Assembly (NCBI GenBank): GCA_026954325.1
Contig: JAIXKK010000113.1
Coordinates: forward strand, 1-38,132
Source: Bryobacterales bacterium
Lineage (GTDB): Bacteria; Acidobacteriota; Terriglobia; Bryobacterales; Bryobacteraceae
Length of the DNA: 38,132 bases
Direction of reading: 5' to 3'
Part shown: positions 16,110 through 23,710 of the stretch, piece by piece
Layout: the number at the start of each line of letters is the position of its first letter
How positions within the stretch are numbered: the first letter of the stretch is position 1
Position numbers and translations under genes: made by a program
Notes under the pieces: generated by a model
The model's database searches: none
The model's input: the letters and a program-made list of their open reading frames with translations, nothing else
Told to the model about the DNA's origin: nothing

Positions 16110-17314
16110 AGTGGACCGTACTCCTCCTCCCGCTGCCGCTGCTCGCCCAGAATTTCTCCCAGCGCGGTTACCTCGAAACCCGCGGTCTGCTCTTCCCGCA
16201 AACCGTCGAAGGGGACAGTTCCCACACAATCGGCGATGCCCTCTTCCGCTGGGAAGGCTCCTACAAGCTCGGCGATGCCTGGAAGCTCAACGGCTCCCTC
16301 GATGCCCGCGCCGATACCCACCGCCAGGTCGAGCGCAGCGCCCGCCTCGACTGGCAGGACCGCTCCCTCCTCCGCCCCGCCTTCTCCCTCCGCCGCTTCA
16401 GCGCCACCTATCATAAGGGGAAACTCACCGCCGAATTCGGCAAGCAGTTCATCCGCTGGGGCAAGGCGGACATCCTCAACCCTACCGACCGCTTCGCTCC
16501 CAAGGATTTTCTCGAAGTCGTCAATTACGACTTCCTCGGCGTCCTCGCCGCCCGCGCCACCTACGAATCCGGCAAGAACACCATCGACCTCGTCTACACA
16601 CCGCGCATGACCCCCAGCCGCGGCCCCCTCCCCAATCAGCGCTGGTCTCCGCCTGCCGATACGCCAGGCCTTCAGATAACAGATAACGGTGTCCGCTATC
16701 CCGGAGCCGGCCAGTTCGGAGCCCGCTGGAACTTCCTCGGCCCCGGCTTCGAACTCTCCACCTGCTTCTTCGAAGGCTTTAATTACCTGCCTTCGCTCGA
16801 TGTCGCCTTCACCACCCCCAACCAGGCCGCCATCTCCCGCTTCTTCCCCCGCCTCCGCCTCTACGGAGCCGATGCCGCGGTCCCCTTGCGCTGGTTCACC
16901 GTCAAAGGCGAAGCCGCTTACTTTACTTCCACGGACAGGAGAACCGACGAGTTCCTGCTGTATGTCCTCCAACTCGAACGCCAGCAGGGGGAATGGTCCT
17001 TCGTCGGAGGCTACGCCGGCGAGTACGTCACCGCCGCCCGCAATCCCTACTTCTTCGCCCCTGACCGCGGCATCGCCCGCACCTTCCTCGGCCGGATCGC
17101 CTACACCATCGACACCAACCGCGGCGTCTCTATTGAAACCGCCGTCCGCCAGAACGGCCAGGGCGCCTACGTCAAGTCCGAATACTCCCAATCCCTCGGC
17201 CAGCACTGGCGCGCCACCGCCGGCTTCATCCTTCTCCGCGGCAACCGCTCTGACTTCCTCGGCCAGTACAGCCGCAACTCCCACGCCCTTCTTGCGCTAC
17301 GCTACAGCTTCTGA
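16106..17314 (+). CDS. Outer-membrane beta-barrel protein of the transporter operon
   Basis: This 402-residue protein has a signal peptide (MKWTVLLLPLPLLAQ) and alternating amphipathic strands through its length, ending in LALRYSF with the C-terminal Phe typical of BAM-inserted barrels. Motifs include EFGKQFIRWGKADILNPTDR, a pattern seen in DUF1302-like porins that sit beside lipid transporters. The open frame extends back to 15644, but ATG 16106 overlaps the LolA-like stop (ATGA) and begins the signal peptide. It probably forms the outer-membrane end of the pathway made by the three preceding genes. The substrate is unknown. Confidence 0.8.
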   Translation: MKWTVLLLPLPLLAQNFSQRGYLETRGLLFPQTVEGDSSHTIGDALFRWEGSYKLGDAWKLNGSLDARADTHRQVERSARLDWQDRSLLRPAFSLRRFSATYHKGKLTAEFGKQFIRWGKADILNPTDRFAPKDFLEVVNYDFLGVLAARATYESGKNTIDLVYTPRMTPSRGPLPNQRWSPPADTPGLQITDNGVRYPGAGQFGARWNFLGPGFELSTCFFEGFNYLPSLDVAFTTPNQAAISRFFPRLRLYGADAAVPLRWFTVKGEAAYFTSTDRRTDEFLLYVLQLERQQGEWSFVGGYAGEYVTAARNPYFFAPDRGIARTFLGRIAYTIDTNRGVSIETAVRQNGQGAYVKSEYSQSLGQHWRATAGFILLRGNRSDFLGQYSRNSHALLALRYSF

Positions 17315-18288
17315 TGCTGAAACTCTCCGCTCTTTTACTCGCCCCGGCCTGTTTCGCCGGTTCCCTGCAACTCGCCCCGCTCGAACACGAGTTTCAAACC
17401 CTCATCGCCGGCTTCGACGGCCGCGCCGGCGTCTGCGCTCAGGACGCGAAAGGCCATGCCTGCATCAACGCCGGCCGCCCCTTCTCGCTCCAAAGCGTGA
17501 TGAAACTCCTCGTAGCCATCGCCGCCATGGACGCAGTCGACCACCGTCAGCTACGCCTCGAGGAACCCGTCCTCGTGCGCCGCCAGGATCTCAGCCTCTT
17601 CCACCAACCACTCGCGGATCTCGTTACGGATCAGGGCTACCGCACCACAAACGCGGACCTCATCCGCCGCGCCGTCGTCGATAGCGACAGCGCCGCCGCC
17701 GACATCCTGGCAGCCAGGCTCGGAGGCCCCCGCGCCGTCCAGTCCCGCCTCACCCGCCTCGGGGTCACCGGCATCCGCATTGACCGCGACGAACGGCACT
17801 TGCAAACAGAAATCGCCGGGCTGGAATGGAAGCCGGAATTCGTCGATGCCGCCGCCCTCAAACGCGCCATCGACGCCGTCCCCGCCGCCCGCCGCGACAA
17901 AGCCTACCGCGCCTACCAGACCGACATCCGCGACACCTCTACCCCGGACGGCATGACCACGATGCTCTTCCGCCTCGCCACCGGCAAACTCCTCTCCATC
18001 TCATCCACAAAACACCTGATCCACGTCATGCGGCAGACCGCCACCGGAGAAGACCGCCTCAAAGCCGGTCTGGCCCCCGGCTGGACGATCGGGCACAAGA
18101 CCGGCACCAGCAGTTCCTGGAAGGGAGTCGCCGCCGCCACCAACGACGCCGGCATCCTCACCGCCCCCGACGGCGGAGCCGTCTCCATTGCGGTCTTCAT
18201 CGCCGATACCAGGGCATCCCCCGCCGCTCGCGCCGCCCTCATGGCGAAACTCGCCGCCGCCGTCATCAGGCGCTACCGCACGCAATAG
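17314..18288 (+). CDS. Class A beta-lactamase-fold serine hydrolase, exported
   Basis: This 324-residue protein has a short signal peptide (MLKLSALLLAPACFAGS) and the penicillin-binding fold. The SxxK motif is SVMK (Ser61, Lys64) and the KTG motif is HKTGTSS (262-264). The SDN motif is SDS (124-126), with Ser replacing Asn132 of standard class A numbering, and a standard omega-loop ExxLN is not obvious. It could be a beta-lactamase or a peptidoglycan or ester hydrolase; resistance cannot be predicted from this. Its start overlaps the barrel stop by 1 nt (TGATG), so it is the last gene of the transport operon. Confidence 0.82.
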   Translation: MLKLSALLLAPACFAGSLQLAPLEHEFQTLIAGFDGRAGVCAQDAKGHACINAGRPFSLQSVMKLLVAIAAMDAVDHRQLRLEEPVLVRRQDLSLFHQPLADLVTDQGYRTTNADLIRRAVVDSDSAAADILAARLGGPRAVQSRLTRLGVTGIRIDRDERHLQTEIAGLEWKPEFVDAAALKRAIDAVPAARRDKAYRAYQTDIRDTSTPDGMTTMLFRLATGKLLSISSTKHLIHVMRQTATGEDRLKAGLAPGWTIGHKTGTSSSWKGVAAATNDAGILTAPDGGAVSIAVFIADTRASPAARAALMAKLAAAVIRRYRTQ

Positions 18289-18293
18289 GCAGG

Positions 18294-18316
18294 CCCGGTG
18301 TGCCATACTGACCGGG
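18294..18316 (+). terminator. Weak hairpin after the transporter operon
   Basis: CCCGGT (18294-18299) and ACCGGG (18311-18316) form a 6-bp stem with an 11-nt loop, beginning 6 nt after the beta-lactamase-like stop. There is no U-tract, so termination is uncertain. Confidence 0.25.
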
Positions 18317-18329
18317 GCATAGACACCAC

Positions 18330-18602
18330 ATGATCCGCCGAATTCACATCAGGAACTACAAGTCGCTGCTCGACGTAGAGGTGGTGCTCAAGCCGCTTTC
18401 TCTTCTGTTTGGCCCGAACGCTTCCGGCAAGAGTAATTTCATTGACGCGCTGCAACTCCTCTCCCGTGTGGCCACCAGCCGCACGCTCAAGGAGGCATTC
18501 GAGCTAGCCCGCCGAGGCGCGATCGATAGCGCCTTCGAGGAAGCTCATTCCGACAGGCTGCCCGTGTCCGCACGAATGATGCGTGGGGACTTTGATGCGT
18601 AG
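18330..18602 (+). pseudogene. N-terminal remnant of an AAA (OLD/SMC-like) ATPase
   Basis: This 90-residue frame begins as an AAA_21/OLD-type ATPase: IRNYKSLLDVEVVLKPLSLL and Walker A GPNASGKS (28-35). Family members are usually 350-600 residues with a Walker B and signature region; none of that is here. After about residue 70 the sequence passes into EEAHSDRLPVSARMMRGDFDA and stops, consistent with an internal deletion that joined the N-terminus to the far C-terminus. It overlaps the TOPRIM-like gene by 8 nt, the arrangement expected for an intact two-gene ATPase/nuclease pair. Base composition is less C-biased than the neighbours. No Shine-Dalgarno is obvious. Most likely non-functional. Confidence 0.75.
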
Positions 18603-19224
18603 CGTCCTCCTGTTCGGGGAAGATTCGTTTCATGAATCCTTTGTTGGAGCGTTGGTCTCCAGAGCCGCCGAGGACTTCCAGGTCAAGATCGATATCAGGG
18701 TGAGGAGTTCGAGAGGAGGCTTGCCCAAACTTGTCTCCGAGTTGCATGAATTCTTTCGTGACTTGAATCGGGAGCGCACATTCATCCCTGATGCCGTTGT
18801 CATTGCCGCTGATACCGATTGTGAGGGCTACCAAACACGGAAACAATCAATTGGCAAAGCAGCCTCGCTCGCTTCAATTATTCCACCCGTCATCAGCGCC
18901 ATCCCCGATCCCCATATTGAGAGATGGATGCTGGTGGATGAGAAGGCATTCGGCGCCGTATTTGGACGAGGCCGTACTCTGCCCGCCATCAAATGCGCCA
19001 AAGATGAGTGCAAGCGCCTGCTGAGGGATGAAATCCACAGGTCTGGCATCGATTCTCCTTTAGGTGGCCAGGAGTTCGCCGGGGAGATTGTCGCTGAAAT
19101 GAACCTCGAAATGAACCTCGTCAAGTGCGGAATCAAAGAACCCTCCCTGGGCAGGTTCCTCAAAGAAGTAAAAGGAACATTCCAAGGATGGCGCCAAGTC
19201 CATCCCGCGCGATCTCACCCATAA
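18595..19224 (+). CDS. TOPRIM-like (DUF4276-type) partner of the AAA ATPase
   Basis: This 209-residue protein has the outline of a small TOPRIM-like nuclease: acidic residues in LLFGEDSFHESF (Glu9, Glu14), then the strand-plus-DxD motif AVVIAADTDCEG (Asp73, Asp75), and PDPHIERWMLVDEKAFG (105-121), a pattern I associate with proteins paired to AAA ATPases in phage-defence modules. ATG 18595 follows GGGGA at 7 nt and overlaps the ATPase remnant. With the ATPase broken, the pair is probably inactive, although this frame is intact. Family naming (DUF4276, OLD or PARIS-like) is from motif memory and is tentative. Confidence 0.6.
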   Translation: MRSVLLFGEDSFHESFVGALVSRAAEDFQVKIDIRVRSSRGGLPKLVSELHEFFRDLNRERTFIPDAVVIAADTDCEGYQTRKQSIGKAASLASIIPPVISAIPDPHIERWMLVDEKAFGAVFGRGRTLPAIKCAKDECKRLLRDEIHRSGIDSPLGGQEFAGEIVAEMNLEMNLVKCGIKEPSLGRFLKEVKGTFQGWRQVHPARSHP

Positions 19225-19307
19225 CTCACTTCACGACGGTAGTCGCCACCCGTCCTCCGGCCGCGTCTGGTCTATTGTGGAGGTTCGAAGATGCAACTTG
19301 CTTCTAA

Positions 19308-19356
19308 GGACTCGCCCGCAAAACGGAGGCTCACCGCCGGGCCACGTTGCGAGTCC
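19308..19356. repeat. 8-bp inverted repeat before the lipoprotein gene
   Basis: GGACTCGC (19308-19315) and GCGAGTCC (19349-19356) are perfect inverted copies 33 nt apart, in the 151-bp gap between the TOPRIM-like gene and the lipoprotein gene. It could be a transcription end of the defence remnant or the edge of an inserted segment; neither is shown. Confidence 0.4.
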
Positions 19357-19375
19357 GCACTGGGCTTGAGGGGCG

Positions 19376-20002
19376 GTGGCCCCTTTGCGGGCTAGCCAGT
19401 TCCTTCTTGCCGGAGCCATCGTTTTCCTCGCGGCATGCGGCCGTCCTGCGCCGGCTTCCGTTACAAAAGCCGCTCTGCGGCAACCGGCGGCCCGTGTGAT
19501 CTCCGTAAAACCTCCCGCCCCGGTAAAGACGGTTTGCGTGACACCGCCGCCCTCCCCGCGGCCGATCTATCAGCAGCGCCTGACCGATGCGGAGAAACTG
19601 CTTAAAGCAGACGCCATCGAAGCCAGGCGGGCTGCCGGCGCAGCGAAAGATGCCGTGGCCGGCCTTCACGCCGCCCGCGCGCAATGGAAAGATGATCAGG
19701 CTGTGCTCCAGCAGGCCGGCGCGGCCGCCCTCGACGCGAAGCAAAGACTGGATCACGACACCATGATGGTCCGCCTCGGCGTTCTTGCGCCCAGACTCGC
19801 GGACCAATCGAGGACCGCATACGCCCAGGCGCAAGCCGCCGTCCACTCCGCCCAGTCCGCCGCCGATGATGCCGCCGCCGAAGTCCAACTCCTCCTCGGG
19901 CAGCGGCAACAACTTGACGCCCGCGCGGAAGCCGCACGGCAATCCCTTCAGCACGCAGCCAGGGAACTGCGGCAGGCGCGCCGCGAACTGTCAGCCATGT
20001 AA
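19376..20002 (+). CDS. Coiled-coil lipoprotein of unknown function
   Basis: This 208-residue protein has a lipoprotein signal peptide with the lipobox LAAC (Cys21), a Pro/Val-rich linker, then from about residue 65 to the end an Ala, Gln, Arg and Asp-rich helix that should form a long coiled coil, similar in style to Lpp or TolC-adaptor hairpins. The GTG at 19376 is overlapped by a small GC-rich hairpin and has only a close GAGGGG; a TTG at 19385 is an alternative. It is followed 9 nt later by the BON-domain gene, so the two are probably co-transcribed envelope proteins. I do not recognise a specific family. Confidence 0.65.
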   Translation: MAPLRASQFLLAGAIVFLAACGRPAPASVTKAALRQPAARVISVKPPAPVKTVCVTPPPSPRPIYQQRLTDAEKLLKADAIEARRAAGAAKDAVAGLHAARAQWKDDQAVLQQAGAAALDAKQRLDHDTMMVRLGVLAPRLADQSRTAYAQAQAAVHSAQSAADDAAAEVQLLLGQRQQLDARAEAARQSLQHAARELRQARRELSAM

Positions 20003-20011
20003 GGAGTTACC

Positions 20012-20500
20012 ATGCTCAGGACTTTCGTTTCCTTCTTTCTCATCTCCGCTTCTCTGGCGGCCATGCCCAACCTCATCGAGGAGCGCAGCATCTCCCGGAC
20101 CATCGATTCCCTCCCCGGATATAACGTCCTCGACACCATTCTCTTCCGCGTCAACGGATCTCAGGTCATCCTCGACGGTGATGTGTCCTCACCCGCATTG
20201 AAGACCGAGGCCCAGCAACGAGTCGCCCTGCTCCCCGGCGTGCTCACCGTCATCAATCGTCTCGAGGTCGCCCCCATCGCCCCAGACGACAATGCGATCC
20301 AGCGCGACGCCCTTTTTAGTCTCGGCAAAGACGGCTTGGACTCCGTTCACGTCGCCGTGGACCACGGCTTCGTCACCCTCACCGGATCCGTGCCCGATCA
20401 TGCCCTCCTACAGGAAGCCGCCAAAACCGTGAACCTCATCCCTGCCGTCGTGCTGGTATCGAATCATCTTCACGTCGCCCCTGCCCACAAGTGGAGCTAG
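20012..20500 (+). CDS. BON-domain periplasmic protein (two BON domains)
   Basis: This 162-residue protein has a signal peptide (MLRTFVSFFLISASLAA) and two BON domains, about 25-90 and 90-158, each with the strand motif seen as VILDGDVSSPALK and VTLTGSVPDHALL and the conserved Gly. BON domains bind phospholipid or peptidoglycan surfaces and help envelopes withstand stress, as in OsmY. AAGGAG lies 6 nt before the ATG. It follows the coiled-coil lipoprotein. Confidence 0.88.
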   Translation: MLRTFVSFFLISASLAAMPNLIEERSISRTIDSLPGYNVLDTILFRVNGSQVILDGDVSSPALKTEAQQRVALLPGVLTVINRLEVAPIAPDDNAIQRDALFSLGKDGLDSVHVAVDHGFVTLTGSVPDHALLQEAAKTVNLIPAVVLVSNHLHVAPAHKWS

Positions 20501-20517
20501 TAGCGTTCTTGCTTCCG

Positions 20518-20549
20518 CTGCTGGGATCCCGCGCTACTCATCCCGGCAG
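20518..20549 (+). terminator. Hairpin after the BON-domain gene
   Basis: CTGCTGGGAT (20518-20527) pairs with ATCCCGGCAG (20540-20549), a 10-bp stem with one G-T wobble and a 12-nt loop, 17 nt past the stop. There is no T-run, so it may be a Rho-independent terminator of the weak type or a processing structure. Confidence 0.35.
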
Positions 20550-20592
20550 TCTGATACGGCGGAGATCGGCGATGGCAGAGGCGTACCCTCTT

Positions 20593-20618
20593 GAGTTCTC
20601 CCAGAGAGTTCTCCCAGA
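20593..20618. repeat. 13-bp tandem duplication
   Basis: GAGTTCTCCCAGA occurs twice back to back (20593-20605 and 20606-20618) in the 181-bp gap before the CBM9-cytochrome gene. It may be a regulatory double site or a slippage product. Confidence 0.6.
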
Positions 20619-20681
20619 TAGCCGCGCCCTTCACCCTACGCTTCCCCGCCGCCACCCCGCAATGCAATATCATGTCTGTCA

Positions 20682-22139
20682 ATGACCGCATTAGTCTTGC
20701 TCCTCGCCATCGGCCCCATGTCCGCCGCCCCGGCTGTCGAATATCACATTCAACGCGCCGGGTCTCCCATCACCATCGATGCCAGGCTCGACGAACCTGC
20801 CTGGCGGAACGCTCCCCCAACCAGTGATTTTGTCTTCAACTGGTACACCTCGGGCGACAAGGAACCCACGGAAGCCAAACTCCTGTGGGACGACGATAAC
20901 CTCTACGTCTCCTGGCGCTGTTCCGATCGTCATATCTCCGCCTTCGAGCGCGAGCGCCACGGCCCAGTCTCCAAAGACGATTGCGTCGAAATCTTCCTCT
21001 CCCCTAACCCCGCCAAGGTCCGCAACTACTATACCTTCGAGATCAACGCCATCGGCACGATGCTCAACCGCTGCCGCACCGATTGGTGGACCGGTCCTCC
21101 CACATGGGAGCCCGAGGGCGTCCAGTACCATACCACCTTTCACGGCTTGGCCCGCAAGGAGGAATCTCCCGGCGACAAGGAGTGGATTGTCGAACTCGCC
21201 ATCCCCTTCGCCAACTTCTCCCGCGATGCCGCCCACACCCCTCCCCGCGATGGCGATGAATGGCGTCTGAACCTGACCCGCATCGGCGGCCAGACCAACC
21301 CCCAGGCCAGCACCTGGTCCCCCATCCCCCCGCCCTCGCGGTCCTTCCACACCCCGGAGAACTTCGGCAAGGTCGTATTCCTCGCCCAGGCGCAAAATCG
21401 CCGCGGTGGCGCGGGTGGATTTGCCCGCGAAGCCCCCCCAAGCCAGCAAGACGTCGCCGCGGGCAAAGCCCTCTACAATGCCAACTGCACCATGTGCCAC
21501 GGCCTCAACGGCGAGCAGGGCGATCGCGCTCCCGCCCTTGGAGCCCGCCGCAATTACCTGCGCCGCACCAGCGCTGATCTCTTCGACGCCGTCAAGAACG
21601 GCATTAAAGGCACCCTCATGCCCGCCTCTCCCCTCCCCGCTGCCGATGTTAATAAAATCGTCGCCTACATTCGCAGTCTTCGCGCCACTGCCGCCGACGC
21701 TCCCGCCGAAGGCAATGTGGCCGGCGGCGAAGCCATCTTCAACGGAAAGGGCGGTTGCATCCAGTGCCACATGATCGACGGACGCGGCGGCATCCTCGGC
21801 CCTGATCTTTCCAATATCGCGGCGGAACGTAAGCTCGATGATATCCAGGCCGCTCTCACCCGGCGCAAACCTGTCATCCCTCGCGGCTTCCGTCCAGTTC
21901 ACCTCACTACTCTTGACGGCCGGGAGATTCGCGGCGTGCTCAAGAACGAGAACAACTTCTCTCTCCAAATTCTGGGCATGGACGGCAAACTGCACATGCT
22001 GCCGCGCGCCGATGTACGGCAACTGACCTACGAACCGGAGTCGCTGATGCCCTCCGATTTTGACAAAAAGCTCAGCAAAGTTGAATTTCAGGATCTGTTG
22101 GCCTTCCTCAGCCGGCAGACACGGAGGCAGGCTCGATGA
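20682..22139 (+). CDS. CBM9-like domain fused to two cytochrome c domains, exported
   Basis: This 485-residue protein has a signal peptide, a family 9 carbohydrate-binding-like domain (about 18-235; ITIDARLDEPAW, LLWDDDNLYVSWRC, DDCVEIFLSP) and two c-type haem sites: CTMCH (269-273) and CIQCH (359-363). A C-terminal segment (about 400-455, LTTLDGREIRGVLKNENN) resembles the small beta domain found after haem domains in acidobacterial and planctomycetal proteins. The stop overlaps the start of the PQQ dehydrogenase (ATGA), so it is the probable electron acceptor of that enzyme, perhaps also tethering it to a carbohydrate. No strong Shine-Dalgarno precedes the ATG. Confidence 0.87.
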   Translation: MTALVLLLAIGPMSAAPAVEYHIQRAGSPITIDARLDEPAWRNAPPTSDFVFNWYTSGDKEPTEAKLLWDDDNLYVSWRCSDRHISAFERERHGPVSKDDCVEIFLSPNPAKVRNYYTFEINAIGTMLNRCRTDWWTGPPTWEPEGVQYHTTFHGLARKEESPGDKEWIVELAIPFANFSRDAAHTPPRDGDEWRLNLTRIGGQTNPQASTWSPIPPPSRSFHTPENFGKVVFLAQAQNRRGGAGGFAREAPPSQQDVAAGKALYNANCTMCHGLNGEQGDRAPALGARRNYLRRTSADLFDAVKNGIKGTLMPASPLPAADVNKIVAYIRSLRATAADAPAEGNVAGGEAIFNGKGGCIQCHMIDGRGGILGPDLSNIAAERKLDDIQAALTRRKPVIPRGFRPVHLTTLDGREIRGVLKNENNFSLQILGMDGKLHMLPRADVRQLTYEPESLMPSDFDKKLSKVEFQDLLAFLSRQTRRQAR

Positions 22140-23701
22140 AGCGCGTGTTCTTTTTCCTCATCGCGGGTGTTCTGTCCGCGCAGGTCACCTACGATCAACT
22201 CCGCAAGGCGGCGCCCGGAAACTGGCTCCATTACAACGGCCAGTATCATTCCCAGCGCCACAGCCTCCTCGATCAGGTCAACACGCGCAACGCCAAAAAG
22301 CTCGCCGCCCAATGGATCTATCACGTCCCGGAAGCGCGCCGCCTCGAAACTGTCCCCATCGTCGTCGATGGCGTCATGTATATCAGCCAGCCGAATGAAG
22401 TCCACGCCCTCGATGCCCGTACCGGCCGCTCAATCTGGCAATACCACCACCAACCCGCCCTCACCAAAGGGCCCAATCGCGGCGTCGCCGTCTATGGAAA
22501 CAAGGTCTACATGGGCACCCCCGATGCCCACCTTGTCGCCCTCGATGCCCGCAACGGCAGCAGGCTCTGGTCCGCTAAACTCGCCGAAGCAAGCGACGGT
22601 TACTGGTGTCCTGTCGCCCCCATGGCCATCAACGGAAAAATCATCATCGGCATCGCTCCCGGAGACCACGGACTCAACGGCTTCCTCGACGCCTACGACG
22701 CCCAAACCGGCGAACGCCTCTGGCGCTGGAACGCTATCCCCAAACCCGGCGAACCCGGCAACGAAACCTGGGCCGGCGACTCCTGGAAAACCGGCGGCGG
22801 CGATACCTGGCTCACCGGCAGCTACGACCCCGAACAGAATCTCCTGATCTGGGGCATCGGCAACCCCGCCCCCGATTTCGACGGCGACGTCCGCAAAGGC
22901 GATAACCTCTACACCGAATCCATCGTCGCTCTCGACGCGGACACCGGAAAAATGAAATGGTACTTCCAGACAACCCCCTGGGATGTCCACGATTGGGACG
23001 CCGTTGAAATCCCCGTCCTCGTGGATGCGCCCTACCAGGGGCAGATGCGCAAACTCGTCGTCCAGGCCAACCGCAACGGCTTCTACTATGTCCTCGACCG
23101 CACCAATGGCAAGTTCCTCCACGGTACGCCGTTCGTGAAACTCCTCAACTGGGCCAGCGGCCTCACCCCCGAAGGCAGGCCGATCCGCGTTCCCGGTGTC
23201 ATCCCGAGCATCCACGGTACGAAGACATGCCCCGCCACCGCGGGCGCCACCAACTGGATGTCACCCGCCTTCAATCCTGATACCGGCTGGTTTTACGTCG
23301 TGGCGCAGGAAGGCTGCGGCATCAACTACAAATCCCGCGACACCTTCCGCCCCGGCGGCAACCCCTACATGGGTACCGGATATATCGAAAGCCCGGAAGA
23401 ACCCTGGCAAATGTACGTCCGCGCTCTCGATCTCACCACCGGCAAACTGCAATGGGAATACCGCCAGATCGGCTCCGGCCATTACGGCGCCGGTCTCCTC
23501 TCCACGGCGGGCGGCCTTATTTTTGCCGGGGACGATCAGGGCACGCTGACCGCACTCGACGCCCGCGACGGCAAGGCGCTCTGGCATTTCAACACCGGCC
23601 AGGCGATTTCCGCCTCGCCCATGGCTTACACCGTGGACGGAAAGCAGTATATCGCTATCGCCGCTGGTTCGAACATGGTCACCTTCGCACTCCAGGAATA
23701 G
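22136..23701 (+). CDS. PQQ-dependent alcohol/sugar dehydrogenase, likely lanthanide type
   Basis: This 521-residue periplasmic quinoprotein has a signal peptide (MKRVFFFLIAGVLSA) and eight-bladed propeller repeats of the DARTGRSIWQY type. PQQ and metal landmarks include GGGDTWLTGSYDP (220-232), GIGNPAPD and the catalytic segment DVHDWDAVEIP. In this segment Asp286 aligns with the catalytic base and Asp288 occupies the position two residues later that is Asp in lanthanide-dependent enzymes (XoxF, ExaF, PedH) and Ala or Ser in calcium enzymes. There is no fused haem domain, unlike type II enzymes; the haem partner is the gene before it. It is translationally coupled to that gene and followed 9 nt later by the PHP-like gene. 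Confidence 0.92.
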   Translation: MKRVFFFLIAGVLSAQVTYDQLRKAAPGNWLHYNGQYHSQRHSLLDQVNTRNAKKLAAQWIYHVPEARRLETVPIVVDGVMYISQPNEVHALDARTGRSIWQYHHQPALTKGPNRGVAVYGNKVYMGTPDAHLVALDARNGSRLWSAKLAEASDGYWCPVAPMAINGKIIIGIAPGDHGLNGFLDAYDAQTGERLWRWNAIPKPGEPGNETWAGDSWKTGGGDTWLTGSYDPEQNLLIWGIGNPAPDFDGDVRKGDNLYTESIVALDADTGKMKWYFQTTPWDVHDWDAVEIPVLVDAPYQGQMRKLVVQANRNGFYYVLDRTNGKFLHGTPFVKLLNWASGLTPEGRPIRVPGVIPSIHGTKTCPATAGATNWMSPAFNPDTGWFYVVAQEGCGINYKSRDTFRPGGNPYMGTGYIESPEEPWQMYVRALDLTTGKLQWEYRQIGSGHYGAGLLSTAGGLIFAGDDQGTLTALDARDGKALWHFNTGQAISASPMAYTVDGKQYIAIAAGSNMVTFALQE

Positions 23702-23710
23702 GAGTTCTTC

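Noticed and set aside
20593..20618. Tandem 13-mer as a CRISPR array
   Set aside because: There are only two copies, no spacer between them and no cas genes nearby.
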